Positions 1-7,306 are shown, numbered from the stretch's first letter. The stretch: 13,452 nt of DNA from Syntrophales bacterium (GCA_023230905.1 JALNWL010000050.1:1-13452), one strand, 5' to 3'. A program made the numbers and translations. The notes: generated by a model from the sequence alone, not told the origin.

Positions 1-608
1 CGCCGGTTCTTCGCCCAGGCCTCCTCATCGTGGCCCGGATCGAGGGGCATCTCTTTTCCGTAACTGATGGTCTTGATCCGCGCGGCCGCCACACCCAGCC
101 CGGTCAGATAGGCCTTCGCCTCCATGGCCCTCCGCTCACCCAGCGCCAGGTTGTACTCCGTGGTACCCCGCTCGTCGCAGTGCCCCTCGATGACAACGGC
201 ATAGCCCTTATTCCTGAGCAGCCACTCGCCCAGTTTGTCGAGCAGGACCCTCGCTTCCGGGTTCAGGCTGAACTTGTCGTAATCGAATTGGATGTTCTCC
301 CAGGCAGGCGCCTCGCTCGCAGCGGAAACCGTTGAGGCCGGTTTTGCCACCGGAACCGGGGGCACCTCGTCCGCGGCCATCTGAGGCGCGGCGGCATCGG
401 GCTCCGCCAGGGTCTCGTCGATAATCGGTTCCGGTTCCCCGGGTTTGACCGCTTCCGCGGCAGCCCCCGTCTGCTCGGCGGCAACCGCATCCTCCCCTTC
501 CACCAAGACCTCTTTCTGGGACGATGTCGTCGCACACCCCAAAACAACCATCATCGCGAAACAGAATAGACAGACCAGCACCTTCATCCTCGTCCGATTG
601 TGAATCAT
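1..608 (-). CDS. pal: Peptidoglycan-associated lipoprotein Pal (3' end beyond window)
   Basis: Outer-membrane lipoprotein that binds peptidoglycan through an OmpA-like domain and is the end point of the Tol-Pal system. The 202 visible codons begin with a lipoprotein signal peptide: hydrophobic stretch at residues 9-24, lipobox VLGC, lipidated Cys25. A low-complexity Ala/Pro/Glu linker follows to about residue 100. The OmpA domain has the expected marks FDYDKF, EGHCDERGT, YNLALGERRA and SYGKE, and reaches the near-terminal WAKNRR at the window edge, so only about 10 residues should be missing. The ATG at 608 is preceded by AAGGAG with 8 bases of spacing. An in-frame ATG at 587 is possible but has no better site. 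It lies downstream of tolB in the usual order. One unusual point is Cys in EGHCDERG where many Pal proteins have Ala. Confidence 0.95.
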   Translation of the reverse strand, partial: MIHNRTRMKVLVCLFCFAMMVVLGCATTSSQKEVLVEGEDAVAAEQTGAAAEAVKPGEPEPIIDETLAEPDAAAPQMAADEVPPVPVAKPASTVSAASEAPAWENIQFDYDKFSLNPEARVLLDKLGEWLLRNKGYAVVIEGHCDERGTTEYNLALGERRAMEAKAYLTGLGVAAARIKTISYGKEMPLDPGHDEEAWAKNR

Positions 609-710
609 TACGCACACTCCTTTCTCGAAAAATGGAGAAAAAACGCCGCCGCAACAAAATATTCCGGGCCTTTTTCCGCATCTGCCCGGGAACGCGACAC
701 CACATGCTCC

Positions 711-739
711 TTTAATCATACTCCGCCGACACAGGTCAA
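711..739 (-). promoter_or_regulatory. Weak candidate promoter for pal in the tolB-pal gap
   Basis: In the 156-base gap between tolB and pal, the minus strand carries TTGACC (734-739), a 17-base spacer and ATTAAA (711-716). The -35 matches 5 of 6 consensus bases and the -10 only 3 of 6. The gap also holds a 6-base GC hairpin (664-669 with 684-689) without a T-run, so it does not look like a terminator. pal may be both co-transcribed with tolB and expressed on its own; this is inference. Confidence 0.25.
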
Positions 740-764
740 CCAGAAAAACGCCCTTTGGCGCCGC

Positions 765-2114
765 TCAGGGCAGCCGCGGGGACCAGGCGGGGGCCAGGCA
801 ACCCGGCGCCTCCACCAGAACCCGTTTCCCCGTCCCGTTGGCGTTCATGACGCAGATCTGACTCACCCCTGCCCCGCGGGTGCTGAACGCGATGTAGCGT
901 CCGTCCGGCGACCAGGACGGCGACTCGTGATCCCCGCCGTCCGTCGTCAGAGGCGTCTGGTCGCCCCCATCCACACGGATCGTGTGGATCTGGAACGAGC
1001 CGCCCACCCGCGCTTCAAAGGCGATCCGATCCCCCTTCGGAGACCAGGACGGGGAGGTGTTGTAGCCGCCCTCGTACGTGAGGCGGCGCACTTCCCCCCC
1101 TTCGCGGTTCATGACGTAAATCTGGGGCGATCCCGAGCGGTTCGACACAAACGCGATGCTCCGCCCGTCCGGCGACAAGGTTGGAGAGACGTCGATGGCG
1201 GCGCTATGGGTCAAGCGCTCGAGCCGACCGTCCTCCAGGGACATGACATAGATCTCATGATTGCCATCCCGGCTCAGGGTGAGCAGCATTCGCTGGCCGT
1301 CCGCCGACCAGGGTCCGGCCAGGTTCAGGCCCGGAAACGCGGCGATCTTCTTCGTTCCGCCCCCCGGATACCCCTGCACGTAAAGGTCCGGATTACCGTC
1401 ACGGTAGGAGGTATAGGTCAGGTAGCGTCCCCCGGGCGACCAGCGCGGAGAAAGGGTCAGGGTCTTCCACCGGGTGAAGCGCATCAGATCCGAACCGTCG
1501 AAGTTGACTGTGTGAATCTCCCCCTCCCGCCCGGGTTTCAAGACGAAGGCGATTTTCGTGTTGAACACGCCCCCGTCGCCGGTGAGCGCGAAAAGGATTT
1601 CCCCGGCGAACTTCTGCACCATGGCCTTTCTCTCAGCCAGCGGTCCGGCGTATCGTTTATCACGGACCACCTCCCCCCGGACGACATCGAAGAGCCGGAA
1701 TTCCGCCGTCAACTCCTGCCCTCGAACCCGGTAGCCGCCCTTGACGAGGTACTCCGCCCCGATGGCGCGCCAGTCGGGAAAGTGGGTTCCCTGAAACGTG
1801 CTGTCGGCATGGACCGGATCTTCCAGAAAGGCCGTCGGCGGGATCAGTTGGAAAAAGTTCGTAATTGCGAGCATCTCCGTCAGAGACGCGGAAAACCAGC
1901 GGGAAAGCTCCGCCCCCTCCGGGGACGGGCCGAGCGCGTAAAAGGGGGTCACCGCGAGGGGGAACTTTTGGAAGTGAGGGGAATCGATGTCGATGTAAAC
2001 GCGCTCCGCCCCTTCCACCGCCCACCCCGGCGTTGTGGCCCCGCCCAGAAAGATCCCCAGACCCAGAAGAAGCACGCAGAAGCCTCTGAAAATCACCGTT
2101 TCTCCGTCCTTCAT
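765..2114 (-). CDS. tolB: Tol-Pal system beta-propeller protein TolB
   Basis: Periplasmic protein that shuttles between TolA and Pal. The 449 residues match the family's usual size (about 430). A Sec signal peptide is visible in the first 32 or so residues (hydrophobic FCVLLLGLGIFLGG, then an Ala-containing cleavage region). An N-terminal alpha/beta domain follows to about residue 190. Next come five PD40/WD40-like blades with the recurring pattern WSP-x-G-x-x-I/L-x-F/Y ... D/E/Q-I-Y/C-V-M, and a final WSP strand at the very C terminus that would close the propeller. The start ATG directly abuts the tolA stop (TGAATG), so translational coupling is likely; no strong ribosome binding site of its own is seen. 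Neighbours tolA upstream and pal downstream confirm the assignment. Confidence 0.96.
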   Translation of the reverse strand: MKDGETVIFRGFCVLLLGLGIFLGGATTPGWAVEGAERVYIDIDSPHFQKFPLAVTPFYALGPSPEGAELSRWFSASLTEMLAITNFFQLIPPTAFLEDPVHADSTFQGTHFPDWRAIGAEYLVKGGYRVRGQELTAEFRLFDVVRGEVVRDKRYAGPLAERKAMVQKFAGEILFALTGDGGVFNTKIAFVLKPGREGEIHTVNFDGSDLMRFTRWKTLTLSPRWSPGGRYLTYTSYRDGNPDLYVQGYPGGGTKKIAAFPGLNLAGPWSADGQRMLLTLSRDGNHEIYVMSLEDGRLERLTHSAAIDVSPTLSPDGRSIAFVSNRSGSPQIYVMNREGGEVRRLTYEGGYNTSPSWSPKGDRIAFEARVGGSFQIHTIRVDGGDQTPLTTDGGDHESPSWSPDGRYIAFSTRGAGVSQICVMNANGTGKRVLVEAPGCLAPAWSPRLP

Positions 2115-2864
2115 TCATTGCCCGCGCGAGGGGTGAAAGCGGATGCCGACCTCCAGGCGTCCGCCACCGATTTCGGCGGGCAGCGCGGGAAAGGGGCTGG
2201 CCTTCCGGATGGCCTTCAGGACCGACTCGTCGAAGTAGCGGTTTCCCGAACGTTTCTCAAAACCCATCCGGGCAACCGTTCCGTTTGCCAGCACCGTCAC
2301 GTGCACCACGGCCTCGCTGCCCACGGGCAGCAGACTGTCCCGGGGAAAGGCCCATTGGCTCCAGACGAGTTGGGAAACCAGCGCCGCGTATCGCCGCGCC
2401 TGCGCCTGTCTCTCCGCCCCGCTGGCCCTCCCCTCCGCCGGAACCGTCGGAGCCGTTGTCTCCGCCGTCACCCGGGGCGCCGGAACGGCCGGCGGCTGGG
2501 CCGCCATTTTTCTGCGAATCGCCTCGACGGCGGCTTCCGCCGCCTCCGGACGTTTTCTCAGCGCCTCGGTCCGGCGCTCGGGAAGGGTCGATGCCTTCAT
2601 GTTCTTCAGGACCGCGGCGGGTCGGCCCGCTTCCGGGTTCAGGATGTCGGGGGAAAGATCGGATGACGGTGCAGGGAGCCCCGGCGGGGCGCTCACCAGT
2701 TCCACGGAATAGACCGGCCCCAGGGTCAGCTTTGCCTGAGGGAGGGGGGGCAGGGAAAGAATGACGGAGACCAACGCCAGGTGCAGGATCAGGGACAGCC
2801 AAAGCATCCCAGAAAGGGACCCCCCCCCGCCCGGATTCTCCGTGAGAGGGGACGCGGACATCAT
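2115..2864 (-). CDS. tolA: TolA/TonB-family energy transducer
   Basis: Inner-membrane protein that spans the periplasm and passes proton-motive energy from TolQR to TolB/Pal. The 249 residues fall into three parts: a single N-terminal membrane anchor (about residues 20-39) holding Ser24-x3-His28, which fits the SxxxH motif of TonB/TolA anchors; a middle region rich in Ala, Glu, Arg and Pro (about 60-160); and a C-terminal TonB-type domain (about 165-245) with VHVTVLANGTV, FDESVLKAIRKASPFP and a final beta strand. The central helical region is short compared with enterobacterial TolA (421 residues). The gene overlaps the tolR stop by 4 bases. A second ATG follows the first directly. Codons 13-15 form a run of nine G on the coding strand. 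The tolR-tolB context favours TolA over a stand-alone TonB. Confidence 0.85.
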   Translation of the reverse strand: MMSASPLTENPGGGGSLSGMLWLSLILHLALVSVILSLPPLPQAKLTLGPVYSVELVSAPPGLPAPSSDLSPDILNPEAGRPAAVLKNMKASTLPERRTEALRKRPEAAEAAVEAIRRKMAAQPPAVPAPRVTAETTAPTVPAEGRASGAERQAQARRYAALVSQLVWSQWAFPRDSLLPVGSEAVVHVTVLANGTVARMGFEKRSGNRYFDESVLKAIRKASPFPALPAEIGGGRLEVGIRFHPSRGQ

Positions 2865-3289
2865 CCCCGCTCCTCGGGGGCTTCGGTGATCATGCCCAGT
2901 TTGTCGATACCCGCCCGGCGCACCTCGGACATCACCTCGACCACGAACCCGTAGGGAACGGTTCGATCGGCCCGCAAAAAGACCTCCCGCTCGATGCGCG
3001 CGGCAAAAATCGCCTCGAGCTTCGGGCGGAGCTCACCCAGCGGAACCCGAATCCTGTTGAGGAAGAGTTCCCGCTGGGCATTGACGGACAGCACAATCTT
3101 CTCCTCGGCCACATCGATGCTTTTGGATTGCACCCGTGGCAGGTTCACATCGATGCCCATCTGCATCATGGGGGCCGTCACCATGAAGATGACGAGGAGC
3201 ACCAGCATGACGTCCACGAGCGGCGTCACATTGATGTCCGCCATCGGCCGGTCTTCGAGGGATGGGCGTCTTCTTCTCGCCGCCATCAT
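2861..3289 (-). CDS. tolR: Proton channel subunit TolR (ExbD family)
   Basis: Small inner-membrane protein that forms the proton path with TolQ. The 142 residues match the family. A basic N terminus (RRRR at 5-8) leads to one membrane helix (about 23-43) starting ADINVTPLVDVMLVLLVIF. Asp26 is at the position of the conserved proton-carrying aspartate (Asp23 in E. coli TolR). A periplasmic domain follows with the typical LRAD ... VPYGFVVEVM pattern. The frame is open well upstream, but ATG at 3289 is chosen because it overlaps the tolQ stop as ATGA and has AAGGGG just before it inside tolQ; a second ATG follows at 3286. The 3' end overlaps tolA by 4 bases. Confidence 0.95.
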   Translation of the reverse strand: MMAARRRRPSLEDRPMADINVTPLVDVMLVLLVIFMVTAPMMQMGIDVNLPRVQSKSIDVAEEKIVLSVNAQRELFLNRIRVPLGELRPKLEAIFAARIEREVFLRADRTVPYGFVVEVMSEVRRAGIDKLGMITEAPEERG

Positions 3290-4038
3290 TGCCCCTTCTT
3301 CAGCTGGTAGCGTTCGATGATGTTCAGAAACTCGCCGGAAAAGTTGTCCATTTCCGCCGTCATCGCCTTGATCCGCTGGAGGTAGTAATTGTAGAAGATG
3401 ACCGCGGGGATGGCCGCCGCCAGCCCGGCCGCGGTCGCAATCAGGGCCTCCGAAATCCCCGGGGCGACCACGGCCAAAGTGGCCGACCCGCGCAGACCGA
3501 TCCCCTTGAAGGTGTCCATGATGCCCCAAACGGTGCCGAACAGGCCGATGAACGGCGAGGCGCTGCCGGTGGTGGCCAGAAAACCGAGCGCCATTTCGAG
3601 TTTGGAGGATTCCTCGCTGGCGGCCCGGTTCAGGGCCCGCTCGACGTTGTCGATCCCCCGCAGCTCCAGGGTGGCGAGGCCCCCGTCCTCTTCCCGTCCT
3701 CCCGCCAGCTCCCGCCGGGCCTTGGTCAGCTTGACAAGCTCCCCGTAGCCGGCGCGAAAGACCGCTGCCAGGGTGGACGTCGCGTATTTTTTCGCCTCGG
3801 GAAAGATTTCCGCCAGTTTGCTGCTCTGCATATAGGCGTCGAGAAACAGTCCGTTTTCCTGTTTGACCTTCCGGATCGTGCGGTACTTGAGAAAGATGAT
3901 CGCCCAGGAGACGATGGAAAAGACAAACAGGAGGATGAGAACGAGCTGAACCATCAGCCCGGCGTCCAAGATCATGTTGAGCAGACTGCCGTGGAACTGA
4001 CCGCCCATGCCTGCCGCAACCGTCGAAATTTCATTCAC
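3286..4038 (-). CDS. tolQ: Proton channel subunit TolQ (ExbB/MotA family)
   Basis: Polytopic inner-membrane protein that builds the pentameric TolQ ring around the TolR helices. From a GTG start the product has 250 residues, near the family norm (about 230). Three membrane segments are visible: about 28-50, 149-176 and 188-215. The last two carry the conserved GLFGTVWGIMDTF and GISEALIATAAGLAAAIPAV motifs. A cytoplasmic domain lies between TM1 and TM2, with the family marker RALNRAASEE. The start is GTG at 4038: GGAGGAG lies 6 bases upstream. The frame stays open to 4218, but that extension is proline/arginine-rich and unlike TolQ, so it is rejected. It is first gene of the tol cluster, and a candidate promoter lies 150-180 bases upstream. 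Confidence 0.95.
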   Translation of the reverse strand: MNEISTVAAGMGGQFHGSLLNMILDAGLMVQLVLILLFVFSIVSWAIIFLKYRTIRKVKQENGLFLDAYMQSSKLAEIFPEAKKYATSTLAAVFRAGYGELVKLTKARRELAGGREEDGGLATLELRGIDNVERALNRAASEESSKLEMALGFLATTGSASPFIGLFGTVWGIMDTFKGIGLRGSATLAVVAPGISEALIATAAGLAAAIPAVIFYNYYLQRIKAMTAEMDNFSGEFLNIIERYQLKKGQ

Positions 4039-4044
4039 TGCTTT

Positions 4045-4051
4045 CTCCTCC
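4045..4051 (-). promoter_or_regulatory. Ribosome binding site fixing the tolQ GTG start
   Basis: GGAGGAG on the minus strand, 6 bases before GTG 4038. It decides for the GTG start over the out-of-frame ATG at 4034 and over the longer open frame. Confidence 0.8.
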
Positions 4052-4130
4052 GCAACCCCAGAAATCGAGCTCCCTCCGCGGGCCGGACCCTTTCGACCCT
4101 GCGCCTCCCCGGTGCGCCACAGAAACGAAA

Positions 4131-4185
4131 CGCGCCCCGGCGCGCTCAAGACAGCCGCCCCCGCGGGCGCCAAAGCGGCGGCTGT
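4131..4185 (-). promoter_or_regulatory. Two stem-loops in the tolQ leader
   Basis: On the minus strand, directly downstream of the candidate promoter, ACAGCCGCC (4177-4185) pairs perfectly with GGCGGCTGT (4151-4159). A second hairpin, CGCGC-CGGG-GCGCG (4131-4144), follows and is itself followed by TTTCGTTTCT. The first has no T-run. The second resembles a weak intrinsic terminator and might act as an attenuator, or end read-through from epmA. This is read from base pairing only. Confidence 0.35.
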
Positions 4186-4189
4186 TCCC

Positions 4190-4218
4190 CGTGTAAAGGA
4201 AAAACCGGCGCTTGTCAA
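4190..4218 (-). promoter_or_regulatory. Candidate sigma70 promoter for the tol operon
   Basis: On the minus strand a perfect TTGACA (4213-4218) is separated by 17 bases from TACACG (4190-4195, 3 of 6 consensus bases). It sits in the 266-base gap between epmA and tolQ, which holds no credible gene, and would give a leader of about 145 bases. Confidence 0.45.
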
Positions 4219-4304
4219 GGGGCTTGGCGGCGGACTTGAACCTTCCGATCCCGCCCGAATTCAAGGCGTTTCCCCGCCGGGGTGGAATGAGCCGGGAGGG
4301 GAGG

Positions 4305-5249
4305 CTACAGGTCTTCGGGGACAAAGGCGACGACGTCGTCGATGCGATCGGCGTCGGCCAGGAGCATGGCCAGACGGTCCACGCCCAGGGCGATGCCGGC
4401 GGCGGAAGGCATCGCACCGAGCGCCTTAAGGAAGGGTTCCGCGGACGGATACCCCACCTTCCCAAGGCGTTCCCGCTCCGTCCGGGCCATCTCGAAGCGC
4501 CGCCGCTGCTCGGCGACGTCCGTGAGTTCGGAAAAGGCGTTTGCCAGTTCGAGTCCGGCGATGTAGAGCTCGAAACGCTCCGCGAGGGCGGGGTCCGCGC
4601 CCTTCCTCCGGGCAAGGGCGGCGCAGGCCGCGGGGTAGTCGTAAAGGAAGGTGGGGCGTTCCCGGCCCAGGCGGGGCTCTATGTCCAGGGCCATCCGCTC
4701 GTCGAAACACGCCTTCCGGAGGGCGTCTTCCGGGGTCAGGGGCGTGAAGCGCCGGAAGGCCTCCGCCACGCTCAGGCGCTCCCAGGGCGCCGTCAGGTCG
4801 ATCCGCTCCCCCCGGTAGACCAGCGCGGCATCCCGTCCCAGGGCCTGAAGGACAAACGGCAGGAGCACCTCGCACTCCGTCATCAGGTCGCGGTAATCGC
4901 TCGCCGGACGGTACCATTCCAGCATCGTGAATTCGGGAAGGTGCCGGTCACCCCGCTCCCCGGCGCGGTAGCACTTCGCGATCTGGAAGATCTTCCCGTA
5001 GCCCGCCGCCAGGAGCCGCTTCATGCAAAGTTCCGGCGAGGCCTGGAGAAACCAGTCTCCGGCGGGCGGGGCGTCGATGTGGGTTTCCGGTGCCGGTGCG
5101 GGAATCCGGACGGGGGTTTCCACTTCGAGATACCCCGCCGTGACGAAAAAACGGCGGAGGGCCTGGATCATCCGCGCCCGAATCTCCAGGGCCGCCCGCC
5201 GTCTCGTCAGGCGCCATTCGCCCCCCGCATCCGGTTCATCCCTTGACAC
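4305..5249 (-). CDS. epmA: EF-P--(R)-beta-lysine ligase EpmA
   Basis: Class II lysyl-tRNA-synthetase-like enzyme (also called PoxA, GenX or YjeA) that activates (R)-beta-lysine with ATP and attaches it to the conserved lysine of EF-P. The 314 residues cover only the catalytic core and no N-terminal tRNA-binding OB domain, as in EpmA and unlike LysS. Motif 1 region LEVETP is at 41-46. Motif 2, IFQIAKCYRAGE, is at 87-98 and runs into PEFTMLEWYR (105-114). ELANAFSELTD follows later, and motif 3 GIALGVDRLAML is at 285-296. The chosen start is GTG at 5249, overlapping the efp end by 14 bases, with GGGGGAG 10 bases upstream; the exact start is uncertain. Its position directly after efp, the gene of its substrate, supports the function. 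Confidence 0.9.
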   Translation of the reverse strand: MSRDEPDAGGEWRLTRRRAALEIRARMIQALRRFFVTAGYLEVETPVRIPAPAPETHIDAPPAGDWFLQASPELCMKRLLAAGYGKIFQIAKCYRAGERGDRHLPEFTMLEWYRPASDYRDLMTECEVLLPFVLQALGRDAALVYRGERIDLTAPWERLSVAEAFRRFTPLTPEDALRKACFDERMALDIEPRLGRERPTFLYDYPAACAALARRKGADPALAERFELYIAGLELANAFSELTDVAEQRRRFEMARTERERLGKVGYPSAEPFLKALGAMPSAAGIALGVDRLAMLLADADRIDDVVAFVPEDL

Positions 5250-5799
5250 GGGTCAGGTACTCCCCCGTCCGGGTGTCTACACGGATTTTCTCCCCCTCCT
5301 CGATGAACGTCGGCACGAGGATCTGATACCCCGTCTGGAGGGTCACCGGCTTCTGATTGCCCGTCACCGAATCGCCCTTCGCCCACGGATCCGCCTGGGT
5401 GACGACGAGGTCCACGAAGTTGGGAACGCTGAGCCCGAGGGCCCGGTCTTCGAAAAAGAGGACCTGGGCCTCGATGTTGTCGATCAGGTAGTTCACGGCA
5501 TCGCCCACCTGTTCGCGGGTGAGGAACACCTGCTCGTAGCTTTCGTTGTCCATGAAGCAGTATTTATCCTCCTCCTGATAGAGGTACTGCATCTTCTTTT
5601 CCTGAAGGTCGGCGGACTCGAAGGTGTCCACGGACCGGAACGTCCGCTCAAACTGCGACCCGTTGATCATGTTGCGCAACCGGCACCGGTACAGGGCCTG
5701 GCCCTTGCCCGGTTTGACGAAATTGAACTCCGTAACGACGTACGGATCGTTGTCGATTTTGATTCGCAGCCCCTTCCTCAAATCGCTCGCGGTATACAT
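5236..5799 (-). CDS. efp: Translation elongation factor P
   Basis: EF-P enters the ribosomal E site and restores peptide-bond formation at consecutive prolines. The 187 residues match the family and its three beta-barrel domains. The N-terminal KOW-like domain carries the loop VKPGKGQA, in which Lys32 corresponds to the modified Lys34 of E. coli. The middle OB domain begins near residue 65, and the C-terminal domain ends with the family signature KIRVDTRTGEYLTRVKG. The lysine and the adjacent epmA indicate beta-lysylation rather than rhamnosylation (arginine) or the unmodified Bacillus type. AAGGGG precedes ATG 5799. The gene is divergent from the eRF1-like gene at 6131. Confidence 0.97.
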   Translation of the reverse strand: MYTASDLRKGLRIKIDNDPYVVTEFNFVKPGKGQALYRCRLRNMINGSQFERTFRSVDTFESADLQEKKMQYLYQEEDKYCFMDNESYEQVFLTREQVGDAVNYLIDNIEAQVLFFEDRALGLSVPNFVDLVVTQADPWAKGDSVTGNQKPVTLQTGYQILVPTFIEEGEKIRVDTRTGEYLTRVKG

Positions 5800-5911
5800 G
5801 CCGACCCCTTCCCCCTGCTCTGGCGCTCCTCAAAGACGACCCCCGCGGGCAAACCCCAACTTTTGCATGCGGATATCCCGGTTCTCGCCGGAGCGGATTT
5901 CCATCTGACGC

Positions 5912-5940
5912 GTCATAATCCATTTGAAAAGCCTTGTCAA
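5912..5940 (-). promoter_or_regulatory. Sigma70-type promoter for efp-epmA
   Basis: On the minus strand a perfect TTGACA (5935-5940), a 17-base spacer and TATGAC (5912-5917, 4 of 6) form the best promoter match in the window. The surrounding DNA is locally AT-rich against a GC-rich background. The predicted start near 5905 gives a leader of about 105 bases. Confidence 0.6.
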
Positions 5941-6116
5941 AGAAATCGTTTGCTTTGTCGGGCCGTATCCGATATTCATCATGGCACAGGCCGTTTTGGC
6001 CTGATGGGTGTCGGAACCGGACTGCGCGCCGAAACGGCTGTCCCAGCGACAGGCCGCTTCCTTTCCCGCCGCAGCGTTCCTTCCGGCCCGGAACATCCCC
6101 TTTCGAATATGACACG

Positions 6117-6124
6117 AAGGAGGT
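6117..6124 (+). promoter_or_regulatory. Strong ribosome binding site of the baeRF3-like gene
   Basis: AAGGAGGT, 6 bases before ATG 6131. It is close to a full anti-Shine-Dalgarno match and fixes this start. Confidence 0.85.
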
Positions 6125-6130
6125 GGACGG

Positions 6131-7270
6131 ATGCATACCCTAACCCCGGAAGCACTCAAAACCCTCATACAGAAACAGACGGGACCCTGCCTGTCGCTCT
6201 TCATGCCGCCCAGCGCCGTCGGCACCAAACCCCAGCAGAGCCAGATTCGTTTCCGCAACCTTTTGCGAAAGGCGGAAGAGACCCTGGCCGCGCACGGCCT
6301 CAAGCCCCCGGACGTCAAAACGTTCATGGAACCCCTGTCGGGTATCACCGGCCAGGCCCTGTTCCGGAAAAACCGGCGGGATGGACTCGCCCTGTTCCTC
6401 TCCCGTGACGTCATGAACCTGTACGCCCTGCCGCTCGACGTTGCGGAACTCGTCGTCGTGGGTGAGCGTTTCCACGTCAAGCCCCTCCTGCCGCTCCTGG
6501 GCGATGAAAACCGCTTCTTCCTCCTGGCCCTGAGCCAGAAGGCCGTGCGTCTCTTCGAGGGAAGCCGCTTCGGCCTCCGGGAGCGGCCGCTCGAACATTG
6601 CCCCCGCAGCCTGGAGGAGGCGCTTCAGTACGACGAGCCGGAGCGCCAGGTCCGCTTCCGGTCGCGGGCCGGCGCGGAGACGGCCACGCGTTCCGGCCAC
6701 GGTGCCGGCGCGGACCAGGTCAAGGACGATATCCTAAAGTTTTTCCGCCTCATCGACCGCGGCCTGCGCGACCTTCTGAAGGAGGAAAAGGCCCCCCTTG
6801 TGCTGGCCGGCGTTGAGTACCTCTTCCCGATCTACCGGGATGCCAACACCTATCCCTATCTGATGGACGAGGGCATCCAGGGCAACCCGGAAGAGGCGGA
6901 AGAGGAGGAACTCCGCCGACAGGCCTTGCAGATCCTCAAACCCTATTACGAAAAGGCGGAACACGACGCCATCGCCCAGTTCCGGCAGTCCTCCGGCACG
7001 GGATTGACGGCCACGGACATCCGTGAAATCGTCCCGGCCGCCGTCCACGGCCGCGTAGGCATCCTGCTCGTCGCGTCCGGCCGTCAGCAATGGGGCGTCT
7101 TTACCCCGGAGAGCGGCGCCGTGACGCTTCACGCGGCGATGAAACCGGGGGACGAGGACCTGCTCGACGTCGCCGCGATCCAGGCCTTCATCAACGGGGG
7201 GGAGGTCCACATCCTGCCGCCGGGAAAAATCCCCGGCCAGGAGGTCCTCGCCGCCGTCTACCGCTATTGA
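6131..7270 (+). CDS. Bacterial eRF1-like protein, baeRF family 3 type
   Basis: The 379 residues match, by pattern memory, the bacterial archaeo-eukaryotic release factor-like family 3. The N-terminal domain has PCLSLFMPPSAVGTKPQQSQIRFRNLLRKAEE-type sequence. The GERFHVKPLLPLL and RFFLLALSQKAVRLFEG strands lie at about 110-145. A glycine-rich loop SGHGAGAD (188-195) leads into a helix (DDILKFFRLIDRGL). Near the C terminus are APLVLAGVEYLFPIYR, DEGIQGNPEE, GRVGILLVASG-type strands and a final LAAVYRY. No GGQ peptidyl-hydrolysis motif is present; the loop's H-G-x-G lies where related proteins often have HGHG. Predicted roles in the family are ribosome rescue or protection, not proven. The divergent efp gene fits a translation link. 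A GC-rich hairpin follows the stop. Confidence 0.8.
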   Translation: MHTLTPEALKTLIQKQTGPCLSLFMPPSAVGTKPQQSQIRFRNLLRKAEETLAAHGLKPPDVKTFMEPLSGITGQALFRKNRRDGLALFLSRDVMNLYALPLDVAELVVVGERFHVKPLLPLLGDENRFFLLALSQKAVRLFEGSRFGLRERPLEHCPRSLEEALQYDEPERQVRFRSRAGAETATRSGHGAGADQVKDDILKFFRLIDRGLRDLLKEEKAPLVLAGVEYLFPIYRDANTYPYLMDEGIQGNPEEAEEEELRRQALQILKPYYEKAEHDAIAQFRQSSGTGLTATDIREIVPAAVHGRVGILLVASGRQQWGVFTPESGAVTLHAAMKPGDEDLLDVAAIQAFINGGEVHILPPGKIPGQEVLAAVYRY

Positions 7271-7271
7271 T

Positions 7272-7306
7272 CCGGGGGAGGATCCCGGGGAATTCCGATC
7301 CCCCGG
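7272..7306 (+). terminator. GC hairpin after the baeRF3-like gene, possible terminator
   Basis: CCGGGGG (7272-7278) pairs with CCCCCGG (7300-7306), starting 2 bases after the stop codon. A TTTT run comes only at 7319-7322, so intrinsic termination is not certain. The rest of the 152-base gap before the next gene shows nothing clear. Confidence 0.35.

Larger units (their letters stand above)
5800..6130. other. Divergent intergenic region between efp and the baeRF3-like gene
   Basis: This 331-base gap holds a good minus-strand promoter for efp (5912-5940) and a perfect 6-base hairpin, CAGGCC-GTTTT-GGCCTG (5987-6003), without a T-run. It also has a 24-codon minus-strand reading frame (5830-5904) in the efp leader. 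For the plus-strand gene I see only the strong ribosome binding site; no convincing promoter was found by eye. Confidence 0.6.

Noticed and set aside
600..2666. Long open plus-strand frame of 688 codons opposite tolB and tolA
   Set aside because: It runs antisense to two clear tol genes, is rich in Arg, Pro and Gly, has no recognisable domain and is expected from the high GC content.
3290..3529. Upstream extension of the tolR frame by 80 codons
   Set aside because: The extension lies within tolQ and is low-complexity Gly/His/Arg sequence; the ATGA overlap and AAGGGG support the start at 3289.
4039..4218. Upstream extension of the tolQ frame by 60 codons
   Set aside because: It does not resemble TolQ and covers the promoter and leader hairpins; GGAGGAG directs the GTG at 4038.
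4232..4242. GGTTCAAGTCC on the minus strand, like a tRNA T-arm
   Set aside because: The flanking bases do not form the 5-base T stem, and no anticodon arm, acceptor stem or CCA end can be drawn.
6106..6111. TATGAC just before the baeRF3-like ribosome binding site, considered as a -10 element
   Set aside because: No -35 lies at suitable distance, and transcription would start within the ribosome binding site.
7268..7306. TGA followed at once by a strong hairpin, considered as a selenocysteine codon with SECIS because selB is nearby
   Set aside because: The baeRF3-like protein already ends at its family's usual terminal residues, and the 40 or so codons after TGA are Arg/Pro-rich without similarity. 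A stop and hairpin is the simpler reading.
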